Shown: positions 17,449 through 25,622 of the stretch, piece by piece | Position numbering within the stretch: the stretch's first letter is position 1 | Layout of the letters: each line of letters starts with the position of its first letter | From: Alcanivorax jadensis T9 | GTDB taxonomy: Bacteria > Pseudomonadota > Gammaproteobacteria > Pseudomonadales > Alcanivoracaceae | Length of the DNA stretch: 64,000 bases | Reading direction: 5' to 3' | Assembly: GCF_000756655.1 (NCBI RefSeq) | Contig: NZ_ARXU01000002.1 | Location: forward strand, 186,001 to 250,000 | The notes under the pieces: model-generated | Database searches by the model: none | Seen by the model: only the letters and a program-made list of their open reading frames with translations | What the model was told of the DNA's origin: nothing | Program-made: the position numbers and the translations under genes

Positions 17449-19169
17449 GACATCACCTCATCGGAATTCGGTACAGGAGGATGGAACACCGCAGTGCGCA
17501 GGGTGCGCGGGCGAGACGGGGGCAGGTCTTCGACAATGCGACTGTCGCCGCTTTTCACCGCCACCACCTTGGTCTTGCTGGTATCAATCTGGCCACGCAG
17601 ATCGAAGGATTCGATGCTCTGCGCGTAGTAGAACTCGCCCTGGGTACGCTGGCGATCCACGTCCACCAGAATGAAACCGCGGGATTTGGCTTCTACATAA
17701 CGGATATGCGGGTTAACCACTGGAATCAGCACACCGGCAACCTCTGCGGCGCCCTCCGGGAAGCCCGGACTGGTCACCGCCGGGGTGACCAGCTCCGCTG
17801 CCAGCGGCTTGTCGAACAGGTCACCGAGTAATGAGCCCGGATTGCGATAGATTTCACTGGCCCAGGAGGTATGAATATCTCCGGTGAGAATCACCACATT
17901 GTCGATATTGTTGTCGTCGATATGGTTGAGAATTTTCAGCCGGTCCGCCGCATAGCCATCCCATTGATCCATATTGATGGCCGACAGATTGCCGCGCAGT
18001 TGCGCCTGGTCTTCACTGAGACTGGGCAGCTCGGCGATATTGAGCTGGGCAAACATGACCTGCTGGCCGATGAAACGCCACTGGCTGGTGGAGGCACTGA
18101 GACTGTCGAGCAGAAAGTCCATTTGCTCGGCACTGATCAGGTGGCGGTCTTCATCGTTGCGCGCCGGGTCAGCGGGAATCGTCAGTTGCTCGTCACGGCC
18201 TTCCAGGCGAGTGTCCAGCATGGTCAAATCCAGCAGATCCCCGAACTGGAAACGGCGATAGATAACGCTGTGATTGCCCGGCTCGCGGGGGCGAATGGGC
18301 AGCCATTCGAAGTAGGCCTGCTGGGCAATCTGTTTGCGGGTTTCCCAGTCGCCTTCGGTGAGCGGCTGGTGATTCTCGGCACCGTCGCGGTAGCTGTCGT
18401 TGCTGGATTCGTGATCATCCCAGACAGCGATCATGGGGAATTGCTGATGGATCGCCTGCAGATCCTGATCGGTCTTGTACTGGGCATGGCGTTGGCGGTA
18501 ATCGCTCAACGACACCATTTCATGGGCAGGCAGCGGGTCGCGGTCGGGAAAATCCCCATACTCTCCCGCGCCATATTCGTAGATGTAATCCCCAAGGTGG
18601 AGGACAAAATCCAGGTCCGGGTGATTGGCCACGGCCCGGTACACCGAGAAAAACCCGTTGGGGTAATTGGAGCAGGACACCACCGCGAAGCGGGCTCGAT
18701 CAATAAATCGGTCGGATGCCGGAAAGGTCCGGGTACGCCCCACCGCAGAGGTCCTGTTCGCCACCGCAAACTGATAGTAGTACCAGCGGTCTGCCTGCAA
18801 GCCCGAGGCATCCACCTTTACGCAGTAGTCCGCTGCCGCCGTGGCCGTTGCCGCATAGGTAGCAACAATCTGCTGCATGGCCGGATCACTGGCCACGGTA
18901 ACCGCCACCGCCACATCCTCACCATTGCCAAGGTCAGGTGTTACCCGCGTCCACAGAATAACCCGGTCGGACAATGGGTCCCCGGATGCCACTCCATGCA
19001 GAAAAGACGCAGTAGGCAGTGCATCAGGCTCATCCGGAACCTCGGGCTGATTCGGTGTCGGTGTATTAACCGGTGTCGGTGACGAGCTGCTACCGCCCCC
19101 ACAACCCGCCAGCGCGAGCGTACTGCCTGCACCCAGCGCCTGTACCAGGCGACGTCGTTTGCGATCCAT
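17445..19169 (-). CDS. phoD: PhoD-type alkaline phosphatase/phosphodiesterase, Tat-lipoprotein
   Basis: A 574-residue exported enzyme. The N-terminus MDRKRRRLVQALGAGSTLAL followed by AGCGGG combines a twin-arginine-like basic run with a lipobox. A Ser/Pro/Thr linker precedes the PhoD N-domain (FLHGVASGDPLSDRVILWTRV) and the Ca/Fe-dependent metallophosphatase domain. Motifs are VVSCSNYPNGFFSVYRA, LHLGDYIYEYGAGEYG, IAVWDDHESSNDSY and VVILTGDIHTSWASE. PhoD hydrolyses phosphate mono- and diesters outside the cytoplasm when phosphate is scarce. The upstream region (minus strand) contains CTGTCAC near 19308-19314, one half of a Pho box, with no convincing second half. Confidence 0.92.
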   Translation of the reverse strand: MDRKRRRLVQALGAGSTLALAGCGGGSSSSPTPVNTPTPNQPEVPDEPDALPTASFLHGVASGDPLSDRVILWTRVTPDLGNGEDVAVAVTVASDPAMQQIVATYAATATAAADYCVKVDASGLQADRWYYYQFAVANRTSAVGRTRTFPASDRFIDRARFAVVSCSNYPNGFFSVYRAVANHPDLDFVLHLGDYIYEYGAGEYGDFPDRDPLPAHEMVSLSDYRQRHAQYKTDQDLQAIHQQFPMIAVWDDHESSNDSYRDGAENHQPLTEGDWETRKQIAQQAYFEWLPIRPREPGNHSVIYRRFQFGDLLDLTMLDTRLEGRDEQLTIPADPARNDEDRHLISAEQMDFLLDSLSASTSQWRFIGQQVMFAQLNIAELPSLSEDQAQLRGNLSAINMDQWDGYAADRLKILNHIDDNNIDNVVILTGDIHTSWASEIYRNPGSLLGDLFDKPLAAELVTPAVTSPGFPEGAAEVAGVLIPVVNPHIRYVEAKSRGFILVDVDRQRTQGEFYYAQSIESFDLRGQIDTSKTKVVAVKSGDSRIVEDLPPSRPRTLRTAVFHPPVPNSDEVMS

Positions 19170-19323
19170 GGAACTTCCCCCTGATTGAACGCCATCGCTT
19201 CACGCGATGACGACTCAAGATTAGGCAGGAAATTGCATCGGCACAGTGGGCCTTGGGTAGTTGCACTGTAGTACTATGTAGCCTCCTGTAACCGCCCAGT
19301 TAAAGGTGACAGAGGCATGAATA

Positions 19324-19340
19324 ACGGCTAAAAAAGCCGT
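19324..19340 (-). terminator. Small hairpin after bioD
   Basis: ACGGCT / AGCCGT with an A/T loop lies 22 bp beyond the bioD stop on the minus strand, between bioD and phoD. The T-run is in the loop and not after the stem, so this is a weak call. Confidence 0.45.
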
Positions 19341-19362
19341 GAAATCGGCCGGGAAAAACGCG

Positions 19363-20007
19363 CTACACCAGGGCAAACGCACCGGGCAAATGCTGGCGCA
19401 GGGTAAGTAGATTCTCCTCCTGCACGTCCATCTCCCCGAAGCAGTTGGCCATGGTCCCCGCATAATGCAGCCCATCTTTTTCAATCGCTTCTGCGGTCAA
19501 CAGTGCATGATTGATGCAACCCAGTTTCATGCCCACTACCTGAATCACCGGTAGCTCCAGGGCACTGGCCAGGCCGGAGAGCATTTCCCGGTCATTGAGA
19601 GGCACCCGCCAGCCGCCCGCGCCTTCGATCAGAATCAGATCTGCCTTGTGGGCACTCAAAGCACCGCGCACATAGCCCACCAGGCGTGACAGGGTAATGG
19701 CCTTCCCCTCCTTTTGAGCAGCAATATGAGGCGCAACCGGCGCTTTCAACGCCACCGGATTGACCAGCTCGTAGGGTAATGTCACCGAGCTGGCCGCCAT
19801 CAACTGTAAGGCATCATCATTGCGCCAACCCTCTGGAGTTTCCTCACACCCGGCGGCTATCGGCTTGAGACCGTAGCAACTCAATCCCGCTTCGCGGGCG
19901 CGCTCCAGAAGACGACAGCTCACCCAGGTCTTGCCGACTTCGGTGTCGGTGCCGGTGACAAAGAAAATGCCCTTGAGGGCGGGGAGGGGGGGTTTTTGGT
20001 TTTCCAT
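19363..20007 (-). CDS. bioD: Dethiobiotin synthetase BioD
   Basis: This ATP-dependent enzyme closes the ureido ring of dethiobiotin from DAPA and CO2. The P-loop is FFVTGTDTEVGKTWVSC, and the second motif LILIEGAGGWRVPLND follows. The start at 20007 (MENQKPPLPALKGIFFVTG) gives 214 residues, the normal length; the frame continues upstream through a REP-like repeat and is not coding there. It is the last gene of bioBFHCD. Confidence 0.95.
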   Translation of the reverse strand: MENQKPPLPALKGIFFVTGTDTEVGKTWVSCRLLERAREAGLSCYGLKPIAAGCEETPEGWRNDDALQLMAASSVTLPYELVNPVALKAPVAPHIAAQKEGKAITLSRLVGYVRGALSAHKADLILIEGAGGWRVPLNDREMLSGLASALELPVIQVVGMKLGCINHALLTAEAIEKDGLHYAGTMANCFGEMDVQEENLLTLRQHLPGAFALV

Positions 20008-20067
20008 AGCTATCCTTGGGTTGAGCTTATCGCTTTGATCGCCCTTCGGTCGATTCCGTGCTTCGCA

Positions 20068-20112
20068 CGGTTCGTCCCTCAAGAGGAACTCCTACAAGCG
20101 GCTTTGTAGAAA
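20068..20112. repeat. REP-like copy between bioC and bioD
   Basis: The segment CGGTTCGTCCCTCAAGAGGA followed by ACTCCTACAAGCGGCTTTGTAGAAA matches the arm at 13890-13927 (CGGTTCGCGGCTCAAG, CTCCTACAGCGGCTTCGTCGAAA) with scattered changes. It splits the last two genes of the operon, where it could lower bioD expression. Confidence 0.6.
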
Positions 20113-20114
20113 CA

Positions 20115-20912
20115 TCAGACCCCCCGCGAACCTCCAAGCTTTTCCGATTCCAGGAACAGCACATTCCAGGTCAACGGTAGCCCTTGGCTGGTACGCCTGG
20201 TTTCGTATTCGGCCACCATGGCCTGCCAGGCATTCTTGCCGGTGAGGCCGCTAGCGCCATTCACATGATCGGCACCGGTGGCCTTGAGGCGGCGGGCTAT
20301 CTGCTTGACTGAATCGTAGTATTCCACCATCACCTGTTGCTGCCATTGCCCATCGGCAAACCCGGCCTGCAGGGCAGCGTCCTGCCAGTCCTTCAGCGAC
20401 GGCAAGGGATTCACATGGGGGCGGTGATTTACCCCCTGCCAGCTCTGAGTCAATTCCTGCAGGGAGCCAGCCAGGGGCACCGCCAGCAACAACCGGCCGC
20501 CCTGCGCCAGCACCCGCCACACCTCCGCCATGACTCTGACCGGGTGGCACCACTGCAAGGCAAAACAGGAAAACACCAGTCCCTGGGACGACGCTTCCAG
20601 CGGCAGGGATTCCGCATCCGCGCACAGGGGCTGGTAATGGTCGTTAAGTCGGCCCCGTTCAGCAGCTTCGTTAAGCATCTCGGACGACAGATCCACCGCC
20701 TGCCATAACACCTCCGGCAGTGCCTGTTGCTGGGCACGGGCAAAGGGGGCGGTGGCACAGCCCAGATCGAGAGCCGCCGGCGTCACCAGTTGGCTGGGCA
20801 ATCGCTGGACCAGCGAGCGCCCTACCGCCAGCTGCAGCTCAGCATGCGCATCGTAGCTGCGCGCGGCGCGGCTGAAATGCTGACTGACGGCAGTCTTGAG
20901 TGGCGACTCCAT
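20115..20912 (-). CDS. bioC: Malonyl-ACP O-methyltransferase BioC
   Basis: BioC methylates malonyl-ACP so that fatty-acid synthesis can build the pimeloyl chain. It is a class I SAM methyltransferase: N-terminal VSQHFSRAARSYDAHAELQ is the BioC signature, ALDLGCATAPFA is the SAM-binding motif I, and FSCFALQWCHPV matches motif IV. I chose the ATG at 20912, 8 bp after the bioH stop, giving 265 residues; longer starts (20954, 20999) would overlap bioH. Gene order H-C-D matches Pseudomonas. Confidence 0.93.
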   Translation of the reverse strand: MESPLKTAVSQHFSRAARSYDAHAELQLAVGRSLVQRLPSQLVTPAALDLGCATAPFARAQQQALPEVLWQAVDLSSEMLNEAAERGRLNDHYQPLCADAESLPLEASSQGLVFSCFALQWCHPVRVMAEVWRVLAQGGRLLLAVPLAGSLQELTQSWQGVNHRPHVNPLPSLKDWQDAALQAGFADGQWQQQVMVEYYDSVKQIARRLKATGADHVNGASGLTGKNAWQAMVAEYETRRTSQGLPLTWNVLFLESEKLGGSRGV

Positions 20913-20919
20913 CGTCGGC

Positions 20920-21732
20920 TCAGTCAACCAGTCGATGGTCGCGATAGAAGTCATAGACGGCCCGGGTAAAGGTATCGGGGGCGGACAGGAAAGGCACATG
21001 GGCCACCTGTTCGATCAAGGCGGTGCGGCCGGTTTGAATCAGGGGCTCCACCGCCGCCATGGCAGCGGCCGGCACGATATGATCCTGTTCACCGAACACC
21101 ATCAGTACCGGCATGGGCAGGGATTTCAGCGTGCCGCGCAGGTCTGCATCACGAAGAATATCGAGACCGCCACGCAGGGCCCGGCGCGCCGGCAAGCCGC
21201 AGAAATAAAGAATGTCTTTCAAGCGCGCAGTGTCTTCACGCATGGCCGCGCTGCCCTTGCAGTTTAGGGCCAGGAAGCGCACCAGGGTGCCCTCGTAATC
21301 CTCGTCGAACATCTCGGCAAACTTGGCCAGGATGTCCGCCTTCATGGCTGGCTGCCAATCTGCTGCCGCCGTGAAGCGAGGGGACGTGGCCACGGTGACG
21401 ACAGACTCCACTCTCTGCGGCGCCTTCTCTGCCATGGCCAGTGCCACCAGCCCCCCCAGGGACCAGCCCAGCAAATGGGCCTGTTCCGGCATGATCGCCA
21501 ACACCTGGTCGGCGAGAAAGTCCAGGGTGTAGTCATCATTGGGCAACGGGCTCTGCCCCATGCCCGGCAGATCCACCACGGTGACCCGGAACCGTTCCAG
21601 CAACGCCGGCACAATGTCGTCAAAGACAATGGCATGCAGACCCCAACCATGGATCAGCACCACATCCTGGGCATCCGCATCCGGGACGCCAGTGGCTTTG
21701 TAGGTGTTGTGGAAAGGGATCAACTTGGCCAT
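20920..21732 (-). CDS. bioH: Pimeloyl-ACP methyl ester esterase BioH
   Basis: BioH removes the methyl group that BioC added, ending chain growth in pimelate synthesis. This 270-residue alpha/beta hydrolase has the oxyanion strand VVLIHGWGLHAIVFDD, the nucleophile elbow LLGWSLGGLVALAMA, the acid in MVFGEQDHIVP and the His in VAHVPFLSAPDTF. The position between bioF and bioC supports the role. A 137-bp repeat-bearing gap separates it from bioF. Confidence 0.93.
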   Translation of the reverse strand: MAKLIPFHNTYKATGVPDADAQDVVLIHGWGLHAIVFDDIVPALLERFRVTVVDLPGMGQSPLPNDDYTLDFLADQVLAIMPEQAHLLGWSLGGLVALAMAEKAPQRVESVVTVATSPRFTAAADWQPAMKADILAKFAEMFDEDYEGTLVRFLALNCKGSAAMREDTARLKDILYFCGLPARRALRGGLDILRDADLRGTLKSLPMPVLMVFGEQDHIVPAAAMAAVEPLIQTGRTALIEQVAHVPFLSAPDTFTRAVYDFYRDHRLVD

Positions 21733-21748
21733 TCAATTTCCTTTTTTT

Positions 21749-21871
21749 ACCCACAGAGGGCACAGAGATCGCAGAGTGAAAACAAGACAGCCCAGCAGGG
21801 TGAGGGCGACCAGAAACACCCCCCTACGCTGTTATCGGTTTTTCTCAGTGATCTCTGTGTCCTCTGTGGTT
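21749..21871. repeat. Inverted repeat in the bioF-bioH gap
   Basis: ACCCACAGAGGGCACAGAGA TCGCAGAG (21749-21776) is nearly the reverse complement of 21844-21871 (CTCAGTGATCTCTGTGTCCT, CTGTGGTT). It belongs to the common 'ccacagaggacacagagatc' intergenic repeat seen in many bacteria. It lies inside the bio operon and touches the bioF stop, so the transcript would fold there. Confidence 0.7.
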
Positions 21872-23030
21872 AAACGTCTTTTCTTTGACACCGCGCCAGC
21901 GCCACCAGCAACGCATCCACGTCGTTTTCCTCATGGGCCGCCGACAGGGTGACCCGCAATCGTGCCTGGCCCTCCGGCACCGTGGGCGGCCGAATGGCGA
22001 TGACCAGAAAACCCTGCTCGCGCAGCTGCTGACTGAGCGCCAGGGCCTGCTGATCGGCGCCGATCAGCAAAGGCTGTATCGGGGTGGTCGAGTCCATCAG
22101 GGAGAAACCCAGTTGCTCGGCGCCGAGACGAAAATGCTGGATCAACGCCGCCAGTTTTTCTCTTCGCCACTGTTCTTCGCGGGCCTTGGACAGGCTCACC
22201 AGGGTGGCCGCCGCCACCGCTGCCGGCATGGCGGTGGTATAGATATAAGTGCGCGCGAATTGTATCAGGGTCTCGATCAAGGCGTGGCTGCCAGCCACGA
22301 AGGCACCGGCGGTGCCCAGCCCCTTGCCGAGCGTGCCCATCAGTACCGGCACCCGCTTATTGACGCCCTGCGCAAAGACACTGCCACGCCCCTGTGCATC
22401 CAGTACGCCCAAGCCATGGGCATCGTCCACCATCAGCCAGGCATCATTGTCTTCGCAGGCAGTCGCATAGTCAGCCAACGGCGCCACGTCGCCGTCCATG
22501 CTGAACACCCCGTCAGTGACTACCAGCTTACGGCGCGCGTCACTGCGCTGCAGCTGGCCACGCAGGGCAGATGAATCGTTGTGGGAAAAACGACGAAAAC
22601 GGGCACCACTGAGCAAGCCACCATCCAGCAGGGAGGCATGATTGAGGCGGTCGTGAAACACCGCATCGCCCTTGCCCAGCAAGGCGGTCATCACGCCCAT
22701 ATTGGCCATATAACCGTTGGAAAACAGCAACGCTCTTTCACGACCGACATGATCGGCCAGCGCCTCTTCCAGTTGCTGGTGAGGGCGTTGATGACCGCAA
22801 ACCAGATGGGAGGCACCACTGCCGACGCCCCAGTCTGCCGCTGCCTCCTGAAAGGCGGTGATCACCGCCGGATCATTGGCCAGCCCCAGATAGTCGTTGC
22901 TGCAAAAATTCAGGTACTGACGCCCGTCCACCACCGCATAACGGCCACAGGGGCCGTCCTGAATCAAGGGGTGGCGGTAACGGTGCTGCTCATGGCGAGC
23001 CGCCAGGTCGGCGGCCAGATCGAAAGCCAT
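21870..23030 (-). CDS. bioF: 8-amino-7-oxononanoate synthase BioF
   Basis: A PLP enzyme that joins pimeloyl-ACP (or CoA) and alanine, the first ring-forming step of biotin synthesis. The 386-residue protein has [54 protein letters not shown] and the PLP-lysine motif [18 protein letters not shown]. Length is normal. It starts three bases after the bioB stop, so the two are translated together. Confidence 0.97.
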   Translation of the reverse strand: MAFDLAADLAARHEQHRYRHPLIQDGPCGRYAVVDGRQYLNFCSNDYLGLANDPAVITAFQEAAADWGVGSGASHLVCGHQRPHQQLEEALADHVGRERALLFSNGYMANMGVMTALLGKGDAVFHDRLNHASLLDGGLLSGARFRRFSHNDSSALRGQLQRSDARRKLVVTDGVFSMDGDVAPLADYATACEDNDAWLMVDDAHGLGVLDAQGRGSVFAQGVNKRVPVLMGTLGKGLGTAGAFVAGSHALIETLIQFARTYIYTTAMPAAVAAATLVSLSKAREEQWRREKLAALIQHFRLGAEQLGFSLMDSTTPIQPLLIGADQQALALSQQLREQGFLVIAIRPPTVPEGQARLRVTLSAAHEENDVDALLVALARCQRKDV

Positions 23031-23033
23031 GAC

Positions 23034-24197
23034 TCAATGTTCGGTGGCAGCGGGACGGCCGGTGTCCTTGTCCAGCACATGCTTGGCGGGGCGTTTGCCG
23101 CCGTCATTCTGCGACATGGCGTTGTAGAACAGCCCGGCTTCTTCTGCCTGCTGTTCAGCCACCTGGGCCTTGATCACATCCTCATGGGCTTCGTCGGACG
23201 CTTCATGACGCAAATCCAGGGGATGAATGCCCAAACGCTTGAACAGTTGCTGGTCGTGGTTGGCTTCCGGGTTATCCGTGGTCAGCAGCCGCTCGCCGTA
23301 GAAGATGGAGTTGGCACCGGCCAGGAAACACAGGGCCTGGGCTTCATCGTTCATTTCCTGACGACCCGCAGACAGACGCACATAGGATTGCGGCATCAGG
23401 ATGCGCGCCACCGCCACAGTGCGGACAAACTCGAACGGGTCCAGGTCATCCACATCCGCCAGCGGCGTGCCTTCGATCTTCACCAGCATGTTGATGGGCA
23501 CGGATTCCGGATGGTGCGGCAGGTTAGCGAGCTGCTGCAGCAGACCGACCCGGTCATCGCGCTGTTCGCCCATTCCTACGATACCGCCACAACACACTTT
23601 CATGCCGGCATCGCGCACATTGGCGAGCGTGGAAAGCCGATCATTATAGGTGCGGGTGGTGATGACCTGACCGTAGTATTCCGGCGAGGTATCCAGGTTG
23701 TGGTTGTAGTAATCGAGGCCAGCGTCCGCCAACGCATCCGCCTGGCCCTGATCCAGCATGCCCAGGGTCATGCAGGTTTCCAGCCCCAGGGATTTTACCT
23801 GCCGCACCATGTCCAGCACATAGGGCATATCTTTCTCGCGAGGGCTACGCCAGGCAGCCCCCATGCAGAAACGGGAAGCGCCCTTGTCGCGGGCCGCTTG
23901 CGCCTCTTCCACCACCCGCGCCACTTCCAGCAGCTTTTCCTTTTCCAGCTCGGTGTTGTAGTGACCGGACTGGGAGCAGTATTTGCAATCCTCCGGACAA
24001 GCGCCGGTCTTGATGGACAACAAGGTGCTCACCTGGACGGCATTGGGATCGAAATGGCCCCGGTGCACGCTGGCTGCCTGAAACAGCAAATCGTTGAACG
24101 GCAGGGCAAACAGGGCGTCGATCTCACTGCGTTTCCAGTCATGGCGTACAGCAACGTCAGAGGCTGGCGATTGGGCGGGGCTGGCGGTTGCGGGCAT
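23034..24197 (-). CDS. bioB: Biotin synthase BioB
   Basis: A radical-SAM enzyme that inserts sulfur into dethiobiotin. The CxxxCxxC cluster motif is in [18 protein letters not shown]. Other BioB marks are [49 protein letters not shown] and [10 protein letters not shown]. The 387-residue length includes a longer C-terminal tail ([11 protein letters not shown]) than E. coli BioB. It is first in the operon, with a candidate BirA operator about 50 bp upstream. The Tn7-like transposon ends 126 bp upstream of the start codon. Confidence 0.97.
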   Translation of the reverse strand: MPATASPAQSPASDVAVRHDWKRSEIDALFALPFNDLLFQAASVHRGHFDPNAVQVSTLLSIKTGACPEDCKYCSQSGHYNTELEKEKLLEVARVVEEAQAARDKGASRFCMGAAWRSPREKDMPYVLDMVRQVKSLGLETCMTLGMLDQGQADALADAGLDYYNHNLDTSPEYYGQVITTRTYNDRLSTLANVRDAGMKVCCGGIVGMGEQRDDRVGLLQQLANLPHHPESVPINMLVKIEGTPLADVDDLDPFEFVRTVAVARILMPQSYVRLSAGRQEMNDEAQALCFLAGANSIFYGERLLTTDNPEANHDQQLFKRLGIHPLDLRHEASDEAHEDVIKAQVAEQQAEEAGLFYNAMSQNDGGKRPAKHVLDKDTGRPAATEH

Positions 24198-24246
24198 GCT
24201 TCTTCTCCATTCGGGAATCCAAGCAGGCTAGGGAGCAATATGACAC

Positions 24247-24299
24247 CTGTCAACCTGATAGAGGCAACAAAAGTTTACTGCAGTCTATTTTTTGATCAA
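24247..24299 (-). promoter_or_regulatory. Candidate bioB promoter with BirA operator
   Basis: On the minus strand CAGTAAACT-N16-GGTTGACAG (24247-24280) matches the BirA operator TTGTAAACC-N16-GGTTTACAA at 13 of 18 half-site positions with exact spacing. A TTGATC (24294-24299), 16 bp, then TAAACT (24272-24277) make a plausible -35/-10 pair whose -10 overlaps the operator, as in E. coli bioO. The transposon end is 25 bp beyond the -35, so the core promoter survived the insertion. The site also lies within the first codons of the broken comF. Confidence 0.6.
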
Positions 24300-24318
24300 T
24301 CCTGCCGTTGCCTGTTCT

Positions 24319-24323
24319 GCGGA
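24319..24323. repeat. Target-site duplication, left copy (GCGGA)
   Basis: GCGGA directly precedes the terminal TGT of the element and is repeated directly after the terminal ACA at 39158-39162. Five base pairs is the duplication length of Tn7-family transposition. Confidence 0.92.
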
Positions 24324-24351
24324 TGTGCGGTTCGGCATAAGTTGGCGAAAA
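24324..24351 (+). repeat. Terminal inverted repeat, left end
   Basis: Begins TGTGCGGTTCGGCATAAG and ends GGCGAAAA. It is identical over 28 bp to the reverse complement of 39130-39157. TGT at the tip is the Tn7-family hallmark. Confidence 0.95.
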
Positions 24352-24355
24352 ACGC

Positions 24356-24391
24356 CACTTTATGGCGGAAACAGCAACTTATGATGGAAAC
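24356..24391 (+). repeat. Probable TnsB binding sites, left end
   Basis: CACTTTATGGCGGAAAC (24356-24372) and CAACTTATGATGGAAAC (24375-24391) are 19 bp apart. They share the pattern C-N-N-C/T-TTATG-N-N-GGAAAC with a site at the right end and with the TTGGCGAAAA part of the terminal repeat. Tn7-like ends usually carry several such sites. Confidence 0.7.
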
Positions 24392-24558
24392 GCATTCAGC
24401 TAAGAGGGCTATAAAGCGGGAGCTGGGATTGGGGCCCCTCAACAGGAATAGATGGCTACAAACACAAGAATATGAAATATTTTTCTTTGTCTACTTGAAA
24501 TTCTTTCCTCAGCCCCCCAAAGCCTCCCATATACAAATGGATTCTATTGGAAGGGAAG

Positions 24559-25614
24559 ATGCACTCAATTACGTTCTATCCAGTAAATAACGCGGATACC
24601 GTTTTGCTTAAAGCAGGGTATTCAGTACTCACCGACATTCATTATCGCGGATCCGCGCAGGATGAGAACGATGATGAAGCACATAACATCGGCCAAGACA
24701 TTAGAGATGCCCTTGAAGATGGCCAGCTTGATGTATTTATTAACACTCACCCAGACAAGGACCACGTGTCAGGGTTCAAGGACTTATTTCACACAGGCTG
24801 CCCGACCAGTTGGTCTAAGGAATCAGACCTCATTCTTGTGAAAGAAATTTGGATCACGTCATACACAGACAAACTCACAGACACCACCGCTCAGTCCAAG
24901 CCGTTAATTGATGAAATAAAGCGCAGAAAAAAGGTAAAAGCTGAAGACAGGAGAAAGGATGGAAATCGCCTGATAATTGTCCGAAAGGGGGATAAGCTCA
25001 AACTTTCAAGCAATCTTGCGGGCAGAGTTTTAGCACCGACAGACGAAGAGTGTAATGATGCCGAGAAAGATGAGCGCAAGCGGAATAACTCTTCCATTGT
25101 CATACGCTGGGAATACTCTTCAAACGAACGGCAGTTCCACATCATGTTGGCCGGAGATGCAGAGTACCAGGTTTGGGAGCGATTAAATGACGAATACAGC
25201 AAAGAAGAATTATCTTGGAATCTTTTGCTAGCCCCCCATCATTGCAGCAGAACGCCTTATAGCTATAAAAACGAAAACAAACAGTACGTGAATTCTGACA
25301 AAGCCTGGGAGGCTCTATCCAACTGTTCAGGAAACGGTTTTGTTGTTGCTTCATGTAAGCAAATCAAAAAAAACGATGACAACCCTCCCCATTATCATGC
25401 AAAGGAGCGTTATATCGGGCTTTTGGAAAAGCAAAAAACTGGCGGCGAAAAGCGATTCTTTAACCCGGAAACTCACAGCCCCCAGAACACACCGAAGCCT
25501 GTAACCTTCGAACTCAGCGACAAAGGAATCAAGATAAAACAACGTAACACCGAGTATTCCAGCGAGAGCCTATCAGTTGGCGCAGCCTCTAAGCCGACTC
25601 AGTACGGAGGCTAA
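24559..25614 (+). CDS. Metallo-beta-lactamase-fold hydrolase ending in Gly-Gly (ubiquitin-like system partner)
   Basis: A 351-residue protein starting at the ATG after GGAAGGGAAG. Near residues 62-69 is NTHPDKDH, the H-x-D-x-D-H motif of the metallo-beta-lactamase fold. IMLAGDAEYQVWERL and LLLAPHHCSRTPYS give the later Asp and His ligands, as in ComEC-type domains. The last residues are KPTQYGG, a free Gly-Gly end like that of ubiquitin-family proteins. It begins a three-gene unit, 8 bp before the E2-E1-JAB gene. Genes of this type are known next to prokaryotic E1/E2/JAB genes. Whether it is a nuclease or other hydrolase cannot be told. That its tail is the group conjugated is my inference. 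Confidence 0.8.
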   Translation: MHSITFYPVNNADTVLLKAGYSVLTDIHYRGSAQDENDDEAHNIGQDIRDALEDGQLDVFINTHPDKDHVSGFKDLFHTGCPTSWSKESDLILVKEIWITSYTDKLTDTTAQSKPLIDEIKRRKKVKAEDRRKDGNRLIIVRKGDKLKLSSNLAGRVLAPTDEECNDAEKDERKRNNSSIVIRWEYSSNERQFHIMLAGDAEYQVWERLNDEYSKEELSWNLLLAPHHCSRTPYSYKNENKQYVNSDKAWEALSNCSGNGFVVASCKQIKKNDDNPPHYHAKERYIGLLEKQKTGGEKRFFNPETHSPQNTPKPVTFELSDKGIKIKQRNTEYSSESLSVGAASKPTQYGG

Positions 25615-25622
25615 TCTTTCCG

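Larger units (their letters stand above)
24240..24323 (+). pseudogene. comF: comF, 5' fragment (28 codons) cut by the transposon
   Basis: ATG 24240 begins MTPVNLIEATKVYCSLFFDQ, then SCRCLFCG, and is broken by the transposon at 24324. Joining it to 39163 after removing the element and one GCGGA copy restores CLFCGQTQSNQVCPSCL in frame. That is the Cys-rich zinc finger typical of the ComF N-terminus. ComF is a phosphoribosyltransferase-like protein needed for DNA uptake in competent bacteria. Its start faces bioB, as in Pseudomonas. The exact start codon is my choice; the frame and junction are directly visible. Confidence 0.85.

Noticed and set aside
17871-19082. 403-codon plus-strand frame opposite phoD
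   Set aside because: Antisense to PhoD, no family features.
19300-19330. Full Pho box upstream of phoD
   Set aside because: One CTGTCAC half-site is good, but the second half at the expected distance is poor, so it is noted only under phoD.
22581-24590. 669-codon plus-strand frame opposite bioF and bioB
   Set aside because: It is antisense to two certain genes. Only the stretch near 24240 matters, as part of comF, in the same frame.
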